Below, piece by piece: positions 19,401-28,139 of a stretch of 64,000 bases of DNA. The DNA lies in NCBI GenBank assembly GCA_003226295.1, contig CP029803.1, positions 1,545,477 to 1,609,476 of the forward strand. Reading direction: 5' to 3'. Each line of letters begins with the position of its first letter. Within the stretch, counting starts at the first letter, position 1. Both the position numbers and the translations under genes were made by a program. The notes under the pieces were generated by a model. It was not told the origin of the DNA, did no database searches, and saw only the letters and a list, made by a program, of their open reading frames with translations. The stretch comes from Candidatus Moanabacter tarae (GTDB taxonomy: Bacteria; Verrucomicrobiota; Verrucomicrobiia; Opitutales; UBA2987).

Positions 19401-19552
19401 ACGCCAATCGTAACCTTTGTCTCTCCGAACCCCTTTCCTCACTCCCACCACTCCACATCAATCGAATCTCTCCCCAAAACATAGCCCGAATGTCCATCAA
19501 CGAAATTCGCGATCAAATTATTACCGCCTCGGAATTAGACTCTCAAAAGTGA
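16490..19552 (+). CDS. gcvP: Glycine dehydrogenase (decarboxylating), GcvPA-GcvPB-type fusion
   Basis: A 1020-residue P-protein of the glycine cleavage system, decarboxylating glycine with PLP and passing aminomethyl to the H-protein lipoyl arm. The N-half (residues ~30-500) has TYTPYQPERSQGTL and ASLEEL/NHIP-like features of the alpha subunit of two-subunit enzymes. The C-half (~530-1000) has ACYPLGSCTMKYNP and NLHKTWTIPHGGGGPG, with the PLP Lys at 760. The SQGTL and CTMKYNP wordings resemble split GcvPA/GcvPB rather than the E. coli-type single chain, so this looks like a fusion of the split form. About 30 extra N-terminal residues precede the usual start. No gcvT, gcvH or lpd is nearby. 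Confidence 0.93.
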   Translation: MSRQATLRSRLTGFQTPFIKSDDMPELGYEPSSLPRELNRHYIAASDNDIALMLERVGASSLEELFNHIPTNCLFTSPPSLPGELLYEEIQEKFQAIADRNETRSSFLGDGLPHYKVPDIVPFVSSIRNLTTTYTPYQPERSQGTLISHWIYQCLLSMLTGFEAINSSLYDRATAIYEAICASIRLSRSANTAIIPEALYPGDMQVIDTLAVDTAVEIVKLPLDPLNGCIPLGELQNAINDCGNSLACIVFPQINNLGLLEDVDALTDICHKTGSRSIAVVDPILLSTGGLKPPSEFGSLGADFVVGEAQHLATPPNFGGPGLGLFGARFNSQHRKEIRFTPGRYVGKAKDLAGRDCRVMVLSTREQHIRREKATSNICSNQAFIATAVGASILARGEIGMTSSCYKAQEQAHRAAKIITAVNGVSIAFPKRHFFNEFVVEIPGSAKDLIDKGKLYNMHIGVDVSDRIKGTRRNLLKISFSDRDCNIDKLARLFGELYGSLNRGISIPKIPSKYLRSRPVGLPQFEIDTIKSYYTRLGELNVSPDDACYPLGSCTMKYNPYLNDWAASLPGFQDTHPQAPIEDAQGSLEVLYEIQEWFKGITGLDGVTTQPVAGAQGELVGLKLFQAYHRDRGSDHRDIVLIPETAHGTNFATATMASFGLNLEKEEESGIVFLRTGKDGTIDLDDLRKKTSRYGERICGIMFTNPNTSGIFEKEFKTIADCVHQTGGLVFMDGANLNAIAGWVDLGKAGVDAVHSNLHKTWTIPHGGGGPGDAIVAVSKHLTDFLPGMQVEKKNGQFSFVRPPKSIGSFHRHWGNFGHKVRCYSYLLRLGREGIRRMSAVAVLSARYLYEILKEIYPTLPKGAENIPRMHEFILSLTPSDFDHLEKFGIPKPAAITRLGKLFLDFGFHTPTVAWPEAYGVMIEPTESFRKEELDRFANALKTIMYLVREVPETLIGTPYFTPVDRIDEVDANRNLCLSEPLSSLPPLHINRISPQNIARMSINEIRDQIITASELDSQK

Positions 19553-20026
19553 CAAGACCGAACCAGCCTTGAACCATCTAACTTTGGGATTATGGTCTAA
19601 TGTTTCGTAATTACAGCCTACTTGAATATCCCTGCGAAATCAAAATGCCCTTATGTATCATCGGGACATTCCCCTTGGTAGGAAATCGTTGATTTTTATC
19701 GATAAGGAGACACCTGTCTGTCCTTTTTACATTGGAAGGTACCGATCCCTGAATTCAGCGCCAGATTGACTGGAACAACCTCTTTCTTTTATGGAGTACC
19801 ATAAATCTTAGAAAAGCCTAACATCATAACACTTCCTTCTGTATCAAGCAGCACGTGGATCACATGAAGTCAAAAGACAAGGAACCAAGTTGCCAGACTA
19901 AATATACAGCCTTCTAATTAAGTCGTACGCGAAGCAGGCTAAGTCACGTCAAGAGTATAGGAAATTAGAAACAGCGATAACAAAGTTGCCTTCCTCTTAT
20001 CTACCTTGTTAGCTAGGATAAAACAA
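19553..20026. other. Intergenic region between gcvP and FAH-family gene
   Basis: About 470 bases without a credible ORF on either strand. I found no convincing terminator, riboswitch or repeat. It must contain the promoter of the FAH-family gene. Confidence 0.35.
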
Positions 20027-20863
20027 ATGAAAATCTACCGAACCCTTGATTCTACTTTTTTGAATCTTGAAGATAATTGGTACCGTTTGGAATCGTTTTC
20101 CTTTGACAATTTGTTTAGTTCCGACGCACCGAGGGATCGATTATTCGATCTTGCAAGAAGAGAATACATTATATCTCCACAAGAATCCCCTCTCCGAGGA
20201 ACGATCTTACCTCCCATCGAAAGCCAGGAAATCTGGGGCGCGGGCGTTACCTATTTTAAAAGCCGGGAAGCGCGAATGGAGGAATCGGAATCGGCCAAGG
20301 GAGGCGATTTCTACGATAAAGTCTACTATGCCGAACGCCCTGAACTCTTCTTTAAGGCAAATGCCCCCCGTGTTGTTGGACACAAGGATCAGGTTGCAAT
20401 ACGTAGAGACTCTTCTTGGAACGTGCCAGAAGCAGAACTTACGTTGGCAATCAATCACCATGGTGAAATTTTTGGTTATGCAATTGGAAACGATATGAGC
20501 TCTCGAAGTATAGAGGGCGAGAACCCACTCTATTTGCCCCAGGCGAAAGTCTACGAACGGAGCTGCTCCATTGGGCCTTGCCTCTGTGTTCCTGCGTCTC
20601 CACCCCCACCTTCCACTATCATCTCCCTTTGTATCTCCCGTGATGGGACTGTGGCCTTCTCAGGCGAAACAACTCTATCTCAAATGAAACGCGAACTCGT
20701 TGAATTGGTAGAATACCTTTTCCGACAAAATCCTTTCCCAAACGGTGCCTACCTCATGACCGGAACTGGAATCATTCCCGAATCTGATTTCACTCTTAGA
20801 AGTGGGGACGAGATCTCCATGACCATCGACTTTATTGGCACGCTGGAAAATACCGTCGGGTAG
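20027..20863 (+). CDS. Fumarylacetoacetate hydrolase family protein
   Basis: A 278-residue FAH-fold enzyme (FAH domain from about residue 60). Metal and catalytic features are [10 protein letters not shown] (acidic ligands), [21 protein letters not shown] and YERSCSIGP. The [11 protein letters not shown] wording resembles 2-keto-3-deoxy-pentonate (arabinonate) dehydratases, so dehydration of a 2-keto-3-deoxy sugar acid is a reasonable guess, but the exact substrate is unproven. I use the ATG at 20027; an upstream TTG at 20006 would add seven residues. It is monocistronic, with no sugar-acid pathway genes around it. Confidence 0.8.
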   Translation: MKIYRTLDSTFLNLEDNWYRLESFSFDNLFSSDAPRDRLFDLARREYIISPQESPLRGTILPPIESQEIWGAGVTYFKSREARMEESESAKGGDFYDKVYYAERPELFFKANAPRVVGHKDQVAIRRDSSWNVPEAELTLAINHHGEIFGYAIGNDMSSRSIEGENPLYLPQAKVYERSCSIGPCLCVPASPPPPSTIISLCISRDGTVAFSGETTLSQMKRELVELVEYLFRQNPFPNGAYLMTGTGIIPESDFTLRSGDEISMTIDFIGTLENTVG

Positions 20864-21159
20864 TATAAAGGCCAAGCGCCAATAAGCCTCCACTCTTAAC
20901 GGAGGAACAACTTTGTATATGCCTGGCCGCATGAGACAAAAATTCATGAAAGGGCCCTCCAGCATCTTTAATTGGTTCAATGCCGCGACTTCCACAAGGT
21001 TTAAGGATTATCCTGGACGAGAGGCCAGGGATAATTGAAGCCAAATAGAATGCCTCCATTTACCCTTTAACAAGTATGGTATGCCTTAAAAACCAGAAAT
21101 GGGATCAGAGCCTTTCACACCGAGAAACGGTTGCACGAAGTTGTGTCGCCTCAGAATCC

Positions 21160-21579
21160 CTATTCGACCGTAATATCTATACTGTGAGACATCGTGTCCC
21201 CAAACGAACGATGTTTCGCATCCGCAAATTGCAGCGTCAATTTATACTTTCCAGGTTCCAAGTCTAATTTCGCTTCCGTCTGGCCCGCTCCAAAATGTCG
21301 ATTAATATCGTCATTCGGAATCACAACTCCCTTCGGATATTTTGGCCCAATGTTCACCAGTACATGATGATGGCCTGTCCCATCAACCAATCCTTCAGAT
21401 ATTGGGCGAACCTCCATTCCATTTACTCCCATCATAACCCTCACCGGACTTGACACAGTGGCACCATCCAAGGGTTCGATAAAAAAAACTTGTGGCTGCA
21501 CCTTTTGTTCTGACTCCGGTGCCGAACAACCTAAGAGTGAAAAAAGATAGAGTGTGATAAAACAACAAATCCTAAACAT
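21160..21579 (-). CDS. DUF4399 domain lipoprotein
   Basis: A 139-residue protein with a lipoprotein signal (FITLYLFSLLGCSAPE, lipobox LLGC). The mature part matches DUF4399: FFIEPLDGATVSSPV, GHHHVLVN, and HFGAGQTEAKLDLEPGKYKLTLQFAD. The His cluster suggests metal binding, but no function is established for the family. It stands alone between opposite-facing genes. Confidence 0.85.
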   Translation of the reverse strand: MFRICCFITLYLFSLLGCSAPESEQKVQPQVFFIEPLDGATVSSPVRVMMGVNGMEVRPISEGLVDGTGHHHVLVNIGPKYPKGVVIPNDDINRHFGAGQTEAKLDLEPGKYKLTLQFADAKHRSFGDTMSHSIDITVE

Positions 21580-21709
21580 TTGGACAGATATCAGAGATTA
21601 AACCCCAGAACTCGACCGCAGGGGTTATTCGGTATTTTATGCTCTACTGCTCAGTAACTAACAGAATTATCCGAAAGGTTACTTGCAATAAGAAAATATA
21701 ATTAACCCT

Positions 21710-21988
21710 TCACTTAATTGTAAAGCCTCGGAAGGAGGATGGCCGAATCTCCGATCGATATTCGACATTTCTTATGAATGGCTCAAGCTGCTCTTCGATT
21801 TCCGTCCGAAATCCAGTCACCTCGTCTTCAGGACCTTCTGCTTCAACGAGAACACGTCCGTCAGGCAAATTTTTTACATACCCTGAGACCTCGAAGCCCT
21901 TTGCCAACTGTAAGGTATGGTAACGAAACCCAACCCCCTGCACCCTGCCAGAAAAGTGAAGAATTACGCAATGGACAGTATCAACCAT
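21710..21988 (-). CDS. acyP: Acylphosphatase
   Basis: A 92-residue acylphosphatase hydrolysing acyl phosphates. Catalytic Arg22 is in [11 protein letters not shown] and Asn40 in [10 protein letters not shown] start at the ATG at 21988 (MVDTVHCVI), giving the usual size. The frame stays open to 22081, but the extra 31 residues have no family counterpart. It is a small cytoplasmic enzyme of unclear physiological role, and no operon is evident. Confidence 0.9.
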   Translation of the reverse strand: MVDTVHCVILHFSGRVQGVGFRYHTLQLAKGFEVSGYVKNLPDGRVLVEAEGPEDEVTGFRTEIEEQLEPFIRNVEYRSEIRPSSFRGFTIK

Positions 21989-22165
21989 GTCAACTAGAAT
22001 GGATCTAGCCTTTGAATATGACGAGACCAAAACCCCGTAGGCAAAGATTACGTCCGCCACCTCGCCATTTGTTCTTTCCAAAATAACAAGCTTAGCTAAA
22101 TTTTCGAATTTTGTTGCATTCTCGACCAGTAATCCCAGATTCCAATTCTGCGTGGACTCTTTGCG

Positions 22166-22879
22166 ATGAGAAGCTTTGGGAACGAGGGCGATTTCGAGGG
22201 AGATTGGGAAGATAAAGGTGAGATCGCTTGGGGAGAAGGCGAGTGGCGAAATTACCTCTCTAGATCCAGGGACGATATTGAGAAATTTTTAGCCTACTAC
22301 ATGGAATTCCAAGATGACACCGAGCGCTTGGATAAAGTGGCTTGTCTCATGGGCTGGGATTCCGAAGAATGGCTAGATACTGAGTCGATGATCCTCCCTG
22401 GAAGTGGGAAGGACTCTATTCAACCCCAAAAGTTTGAAGAGGAAGATCTTGGTGAAGATGTTCACAGTGATCCGTATACCCTGCACCGCCATCCCATTTA
22501 CGTCGCAACGCAGGCATTGTATTTGAAAATAAGAAGGCATTGGGAAAAAATTCTGGCCGGGCATGTTGAACGTATTCCGCAAAGGACAATTTGGAAAGTC
22601 TTAGACAGTCTCCGTGTAGGCGAGAACAACGCGATTCTGGCGATTATCTCTCTAGATATGGGTGATTTTTCTTTGGCCGTATGTCACTTAAAGTTAGCTC
22701 TCAGCGCGATTAATGAGACGCTGGAAGCACAGCTAGGGCTATCTCAAAACTTACTCAATAAAGAGGCTTATTTTCATGATTCCTGTTGTGTATGCCTCTT
22801 TGACCTAAGAGAAATTTTGCTCCGAACGATTAGAGATTCACGCGAACAAGCGAACCACTATTTCGGGGAAAACGAGTAG
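22166..22879 (+). CDS. Hypothetical protein, acidic, unknown family
   Basis: A 237-residue protein I do not recognise. The first 30 residues are rich in Gly, Glu, Asp and Trp ([20 protein letters not shown]). The middle is acidic, and the C-terminal half (from ~residue 110) is helical with regular hydrophobic spacing ([25 protein letters not shown]), like a helical-repeat or four-helix protein. There is no signal peptide or clear membrane segment. Length, even composition and an isolated position in a clean gap support it as a real gene. TPR-like packing is possible but unproven. Confidence 0.7.
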   Translation: MRSFGNEGDFEGDWEDKGEIAWGEGEWRNYLSRSRDDIEKFLAYYMEFQDDTERLDKVACLMGWDSEEWLDTESMILPGSGKDSIQPQKFEEEDLGEDVHSDPYTLHRHPIYVATQALYLKIRRHWEKILAGHVERIPQRTIWKVLDSLRVGENNAILAIISLDMGDFSLAVCHLKLALSAINETLEAQLGLSQNLLNKEAYFHDSCCVCLFDLREILLRTIRDSREQANHYFGENE

Positions 22880-23055
22880 ATTTTATTTCTCGCTGGCTTT
22901 AGAGATACTAGGATTAGGATTCAGGTAGGGAGAGGCTTTGGGTTCCCATTAACTCGTCGTCCATCAAACCTGCTCTGAAACTTTGAAAGCCCTATAGGAG
23001 TATATTGGTCTCTTCTTTCGTCTTTACTAGCTAACCGGAAAAACAACCAAACTTC

Positions 23056-25248
23056 CTAAATAAGTGAGTAAGCCACCGTTACCCCAGCCAAGGCGATCGA
23101 TACCATGCTCATCAATTTGATGAGGATGTTGAGACTAGGACCAGAAGTATCCTTGAAGGGATCACCCACCGTATCGCCTATAACCGTCGCCTTATGCGCA
23201 TCGGACCCTTTGCCTCCAAGATTTCCTTCTTCAACGTATTTCTTGGCGTTGTCCCAAGCACCTCCCGAATTAGCCATGAAAACTGCGAGGACGAAACCAG
23301 AGCAGAGTCCACCCGTAAGGAGACCAATAACTCCTGCCGGGCCGAAAAGAATACCGGTTACAACCGGGGTTCCGACGGCCACAAGAGATGGCATAAGTAT
23401 CTCCCTCTGAGCGCCAAGGGTGGATATCTCCACACATCGGGCGTAATCCGGTTCAGCTTCGCCCTCTAATATCCCGGGAATCTCTTTGAACTGCCTTCTC
23501 ACCTCCTCTACCATCGACGAGGCAGCCCTACCTACTGCATTCATGGTAAGCCCACAGAACAGAAAGGCCATCAAGGAGCCAATGAAGACCCCCACCAGCA
23601 CCACCGGATTAATCAATGTGATCTGAAAATAGCTGATAAAATCATAAAAAGAAGCGCTCTCCAGGGGAATCTCTCCTCCGTCCGGCATCTTTAATATTCC
23701 CCCCTCCTTCGCTAAAGCAGCTTTCAATTGTTCAATATAGGACGCCAACAATGCCAAAGCGGTCAAAGCTGCCGAACCGATGGCAAAGCCTTTGCCTATC
23801 GCAGCCGTTGTGTTTCCCAATGCATCCAACGCATCGGTCCGCTCTCGAACCTCCGGATCGAGTCCACTCATTTCAGCATTTCCTCCTGCATTATCAGCGA
23901 TAGGACCATAAGCATCCGTCGCTAAGGTAATCCCCAGGGTCGACAACATACCAACAGCTGCAAAACCGATCCCATACAATCCCATTGAGATATTACTGAA
24001 ACTAAAGCCAGAGGAAAAAAGGTATGCTAGAATAATTCCTGAGGCCACCGCCACAACGGGGATTACAGTTGAAATCATTCCGGTCCCAATACCTGAAATG
24101 ATGACGGTCGCTGGACCTGTCTCTGAACTCTCAGCTATACCTCGTGTCGGCTTGAAAGAGTGAGAGGTGTAGTGTTCTGTTGCCTTACCTATAACGATCC
24201 CAACCACCAGACCAGTTACAATCGCGGCCCAGAGCCCTAGGCTGTTTTCAATACCTAGGAGCCTCAACAGCAGATAAGAACCAATCACGACCAAGATTGC
24301 ACTTGTGTTAATCCCTCTGTCGAGGGCATGTAACAGCGCTCTTTGATCGGCCCCCTCTTTCACCCTTACAAAATAGACACCAAGAACCGAGAGTAGAGCA
24401 CCTAATCCTGCTACTAACATCGGTGCAATCACTGCTTTTATCTGCGCATCGGGGAAATTAATAAAAGCAGCCGCTCCCAATGCTGCTGTGGCTAGGATAG
24501 ATCCACAATAGGACTCAAATAGATCGGCACCCATTCCGGCAACATCGCCGACAAAATCTCCCACATTATCGGCAATAACAGCTGCATTTCTCGGATCATC
24601 TTCCGGTATACCAGCCTCAACTTTCCCAACCAAATCAGCTCCTACATCAGCCGCTTTGGTATAAATTCCTCCGCCCACACGAGCAAAAAGTGCCTGAAGA
24701 GAGGCTCCCATTCCATAACTTAGTAGTATAGTCGTCACAATAAGCAGATTCCTCCCGCCTCCCTCTCCCCCAATCGGGTAAAGACGCACCAGCACAGCAA
24801 ACCAAACACATATTGCCAGAAGACCCAAACCCACAACGGAAAGTCCCATAACCGCACCGCTCCGAAATGCGACCCGCAGTCCGTGGTCAAGCGAATTTTG
24901 AGCCGCTCGGGCAGTACGATTAGCTGCATGGGTCGCCGTTTTCATGCCAAAAAAACCAGCCAAGCCCGAAAAAAAGCCCCCCGTAATAAAAGCAAGCGGG
25001 GCCAGGGGATGCAGTACTTTCAATCCGAAGGCAAGAAATACAAACACAATCAAGAGAAGCAGGAAAACAATCACCACAACCTTGTACTGTTGCCGCAAAT
25101 AGGCATGCGCTCCCGCAGTAACGTGGGAAGCGATCGTCTTCATACGCTCGGTCCCTTCATCCTCCGCTTTCATTTGCCGGAAGAAATTCCAAGCGAAAAA
25201 CAAAGTTATCAAGGAGGCAACAGGAGCAATCCAAAATATAGGTTCCAT
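23056..25248 (-). CDS. hppA: Membrane-bound ion-pumping pyrophosphatase (K+-dependent type)
   Basis: A 730-residue integral membrane protein with about 16 helices that couples PPi hydrolysis to H+ or Na+ export. Catalytic sequences are [40 protein letters not shown], the [16 protein letters not shown] loop and the final [31 protein letters not shown] carries Ala where K+-independent enzymes have Lys, so it should need K+. The usual NVGDNVGD reads NVGDFVGD (Asn to Phe), with the metal-binding Asp residues kept. Whether Na+ or H+ is pumped cannot be decided here. It saves energy from biosynthetic PPi. Confidence 0.95.
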   Translation of the reverse strand: MEPIFWIAPVASLITLFFAWNFFRQMKAEDEGTERMKTIASHVTAGAHAYLRQQYKVVVIVFLLLLIVFVFLAFGLKVLHPLAPLAFITGGFFSGLAGFFGMKTATHAANRTARAAQNSLDHGLRVAFRSGAVMGLSVVGLGLLAICVWFAVLVRLYPIGGEGGGRNLLIVTTILLSYGMGASLQALFARVGGGIYTKAADVGADLVGKVEAGIPEDDPRNAAVIADNVGDFVGDVAGMGADLFESYCGSILATAALGAAAFINFPDAQIKAVIAPMLVAGLGALLSVLGVYFVRVKEGADQRALLHALDRGINTSAILVVIGSYLLLRLLGIENSLGLWAAIVTGLVVGIVIGKATEHYTSHSFKPTRGIAESSETGPATVIISGIGTGMISTVIPVVAVASGIILAYLFSSGFSFSNISMGLYGIGFAAVGMLSTLGITLATDAYGPIADNAGGNAEMSGLDPEVRERTDALDALGNTTAAIGKGFAIGSAALTALALLASYIEQLKAALAKEGGILKMPDGGEIPLESASFYDFISYFQITLINPVVLVGVFIGSLMAFLFCGLTMNAVGRAASSMVEEVRRQFKEIPGILEGEAEPDYARCVEISTLGAQREILMPSLVAVGTPVVTGILFGPAGVIGLLTGGLCSGFVLAVFMANSGGAWDNAKKYVEEGNLGGKGSDAHKATVIGDTVGDPFKDTSGPSLNILIKLMSMVSIALAGVTVAYSLI

Positions 25249-25424
25249 CTATCTATATGAGTGTGTTTGTAATTCTAAAAGATCAACAATTCGATAATTC
25301 AAAAGAGTTTATACAGGAAACCTCAAACAACTTCCTAGTCTAGAACTCGCAAGCTCGACGCAGCGAACAATCTTCGCTCTAAGTTTGTCAAGTCTGTTTA
25401 TAAAATCGGTGTCGTCTGTTCGGG

Positions 25425-26318
25425 CTATCGAACCTGTAGCCGTACTTCTCCAAGTTCGCCGAATATACCGACATATTCTCCTTTTTCTACAAGGACTAGC
25501 CCTCCTATCGCTCCCGTCAACAAAACCATCCCCGGTTCCAACGTCCAACCTTTCGACAGGGCGTGATTCGCTAGCCATAGCGCTGCCATCCAAGGATCAC
25601 CCATTACTTCATTTCCTTTCCCTTGGTTAACTAACGAACCATCCTTCAAAAGACCGACTTCAACTTCCCTCAATACAACATCCTGCTGAGCTATACGCTC
25701 ACCCACTACGAACCCGACGGCCGAAACGTTCGCCGCCACAAGATCTATCAATGTGAGTTTTTTTTGATTCCTGAACCCTAATTCCGGCAACTCCAATGCC
25801 GGTGCGATCCATTTTATTCGTCTCTTGAGATATTTGAGTTTGGAAATCGGACGACGAATTGGTTTACCCACGATAAATGCAATTTCGGTTTCGATCATTA
25901 ACCTCTGATGGTCGGCCAATATTACGTCGGGCCGAGAACTCAGGTCCATCGTCTCAAGAAGAACTCCGGACAACGGCTCGTCCGCTTGAAAACGCTTTCT
26001 CGCAGATTTGCTCGTAAGTCCCGCCTTAAAACCGACTACCCTACTCTCTCCCCGAATTCCCTCAACGAATTTCTTCTGTATCTGATAAGCCTCATGAAGA
26101 GTGATTTCCGGTACTGAAGTCGAGATTAAGGGCAAGAGCCTCCCTTCTTGAAAAGCCCCAATTAACGATTTAACACCTGCCTGTTCTTGGCTCTGCAAAG
26201 GTGTGAGTAAGACTAACCCGACAATTGAGAGTCCCAATCTAATTTTCTGAATTTCTTTTATGAAACTGCACTTTAGAATTTTTATCTGCTGCTCATATCC
26301 AATGCTCATAGGGCCCAA
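25425..26318 (-). CDS. Exported 2-keto-4-pentenoate hydratase-like protein
   Basis: A 297-residue MhpD/FAH-superfamily protein. It has GFKAGLTSKSARKRF, PLSGVLLE, a metal-site-like IETEIAFIVGKPI, APALELPELGF and VLLTGAIGG. Before the domain is a basic then hydrophobic stretch, KIRLGLSIVGLVLLTPLQSQEQ (about residues 25-46), which looks like a signal peptide with a cut after QSQ. Cytoplasmic hydratases lack this, so the protein is probably periplasmic. The first ~20 residues are unusual, and the true start may lie further in, although no internal ATG precedes the signal. The substrate is unknown. It lies between hppA and hisS on the same strand. Confidence 0.75.
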   Translation of the reverse strand: MGPMSIGYEQQIKILKCSFIKEIQKIRLGLSIVGLVLLTPLQSQEQAGVKSLIGAFQEGRLLPLISTSVPEITLHEAYQIQKKFVEGIRGESRVVGFKAGLTSKSARKRFQADEPLSGVLLETMDLSSRPDVILADHQRLMIETEIAFIVGKPIRRPISKLKYLKRRIKWIAPALELPELGFRNQKKLTLIDLVAANVSAVGFVVGERIAQQDVVLREVEVGLLKDGSLVNQGKGNEVMGDPWMAALWLANHALSKGWTLEPGMVLLTGAIGGLVLVEKGEYVGIFGELGEVRLQVR

Positions 26319-26356
26319 CGGGATAAATGATTTGATACCCTAAATACCGATTTTCA

Positions 26357-27679
26357 TCAGGATCCAAGAATCCTTTTTAACTCATCGACCAGTGCATCCC
26401 GCAAAACTATGGCCTCTTCTCGTGTCTTCAAATTACGTAGTTTGATCGTACCCTCCTTCAACTCCTCAGAACCATAAATGAGAGCAATCTTGGCTCTCTT
26501 CTCTACAGCTAATCCAAACTGCTTCCCGAATCCCTGCTTTCGGAAAGTATATTCGACCCGGAAATTTAATCGCCTCAACTTAGCGGCATCAGCCAAAACA
26601 ACTTTCCTTTCATTTTCGCCCCCGAATACCATAAAGATCTCTGGAGCATTCTTGCTATTGACTCCAAGCTTTCTTTCTTCGAGCAAATTGGCTAAGACCA
26701 CATCTCCAATTGCGAAACCAGAAGCCGGCATATCCGTATAACCCAATTTCGCAAGTAAACCGTCATATCTTCCTCCGGCGAAAAGGGACCGAGATTCGCC
26801 CTGTTTTTCGAATGCTTCGTAAACAAATCCTGTATAGTAGGCCAGGCCTCTCACAATTCCTAGATCTAGCTTGAGGAAAGCTATCAGCCCCATCGCCCTC
26901 AGGAGTTCCAGAAGTTCTTCCCACTCACCAAGTCGTCTCTCAATCCTGCTCAAGACTTCCGATGAGGATACCTGCTGATGGAAAAACTCCCTGATTTTAC
27001 GGACCGTATCACAATTTACTAGCTCCTCAACCTGAGTCAAAAAAGCCTGCTTTCGGGAACCCAAGTAGGGGTCCAGTTGCTTTACTAGAGTCGCACGGTC
27101 TTGTCGTTCAATCTTGTCAATAAGCGAGAGGACTCCACTCGCTTGGTCCCCTTCCAAGTCAAAGGCAGAAAGAAAAGCCATCCATAATTCTCGATCGCTC
27201 AGACGAATAACAAAGTCAGTTTCTCTTAACCCGAAGCCGATCAGGCTCTCGACACCCAATGCAATTAATTCAGCATCAGCCGCTACTCCCTCTTCCCCTA
27301 AAATGTCTGCATTAAATTGGAAAAAAGCCCGAGTTCGGCCTTTCTGAGGTTTCTCATATCGAAAGTGTTCTCCAATATTGAACCATTTAACTGGTTTTTT
27401 TAGACTCTGCTGCCTAGCCCCGACCAGCCGGCCTAAAGAAGGTGTCATCTCGGGCCGCAATGCCACTTCCCGACCCCCTCTATCCAAAAAGGAAAATAGC
27501 TGCCCTACAATCTCTTCTCCGCTCTTTTCCTTGAAAAGCTCTAGGGGTTCAAGGATGGGGGCGTCGTACTCTTCGAAACCAAAACAAGTAGCCGCATTCC
27601 TCCAAACCTCGAAAATATAATTGCGCAGCGCGCAACGGTCGGGATAGTACTCGCGAAACCCCGGGAGGTTTTCGAACAT
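26357..27679 (-). CDS. hisS: Histidyl-tRNA synthetase
   Basis: A 440-residue class II synthetase charging tRNA-His. Motif 2 is FRYEKPQKGRTRAFFQFNADI, the histidine motif LGIVRGLAYYTGFVYEAF contains the catalytic Arg, and motif 3 is SGFAIGDVVL. The C-terminal ~95 residues form the anticodon-binding domain, which separates it from HisZ. GLAYY replaces the common GLDYY, as in some other lineages. I use the ATG at 27679; a TTG just before it would add one residue. The HU gene lies 50 bases upstream on the same strand. Confidence 0.93.
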   Translation of the reverse strand: MFENLPGFREYYPDRCALRNYIFEVWRNAATCFGFEEYDAPILEPLELFKEKSGEEIVGQLFSFLDRGGREVALRPEMTPSLGRLVGARQQSLKKPVKWFNIGEHFRYEKPQKGRTRAFFQFNADILGEEGVAADAELIALGVESLIGFGLRETDFVIRLSDRELWMAFLSAFDLEGDQASGVLSLIDKIERQDRATLVKQLDPYLGSRKQAFLTQVEELVNCDTVRKIREFFHQQVSSSEVLSRIERRLGEWEELLELLRAMGLIAFLKLDLGIVRGLAYYTGFVYEAFEKQGESRSLFAGGRYDGLLAKLGYTDMPASGFAIGDVVLANLLEERKLGVNSKNAPEIFMVFGGENERKVVLADAAKLRRLNFRVEYTFRKQGFGKQFGLAVEKRAKIALIYGSEELKEGTIKLRNLKTREEAIVLRDALVDELKRILGS

Positions 27680-27729
27680 CAACCAACTATTTGAATTTAA
27701 ATGGGAAAAGGAAACCCATAATTAAAACT

Positions 27730-28044
27730 TTACTCGCTAACCCGATCGAGTTCAAGACGTTTGAGATCTCCTTTTAACTCCTTGCCAGCCTTAAACTTGA
27801 TCACCGCTCTCTTGGGAATTACGACGTCCTTCTCCGGCTTATTCGGGTTACGTCCAATTCGCGATTTCCGCACCTGAACCTCAAACACCCCAAAATTCCG
27901 CAACTCCACATTCCTTCCCATGGAAAGGGCCCCTGCAATCGAATCTAGAGTCAATTGTACCACCTCACGGACTTCCTTCTGAGCAAACCCCGTCTTATCG
28001 TAAATACCCAGTACAATGTCTCGCTTCGTAAGGTTCGCTGGCAT
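27730..28044 (-). CDS. HU/IHF family DNA-binding protein
   Basis: A 104-residue nucleoid protein. The family core is VELRNFGVFEV, KSRIGRNPNKPEKDVVIP (the DNA-binding arm with the kinking Pro) and AVIKFKAGKELK. The N-terminal helix-turn-helix dimer part is TKRDIVLGIYDKTGF. The C-terminus carries about ten extra charged residues. Whether it is HU or IHF cannot be told from sequence alone. It is divergent from the ClpX-like gene and followed by hisS. Confidence 0.95.
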   Translation of the reverse strand: MPANLTKRDIVLGIYDKTGFAQKEVREVVQLTLDSIAGALSMGRNVELRNFGVFEVQVRKSRIGRNPNKPEKDVVIPKRAVIKFKAGKELKGDLKRLELDRVSE

Positions 28045-28139
28045 ATTGATTGCGTTCTACACTCTCAGAGCTATATTTCGATAAAAGTTTAACTATCTGA
28101 TACTTCTGTAAATCTAATTGATCTGTCAACCCATTTATT

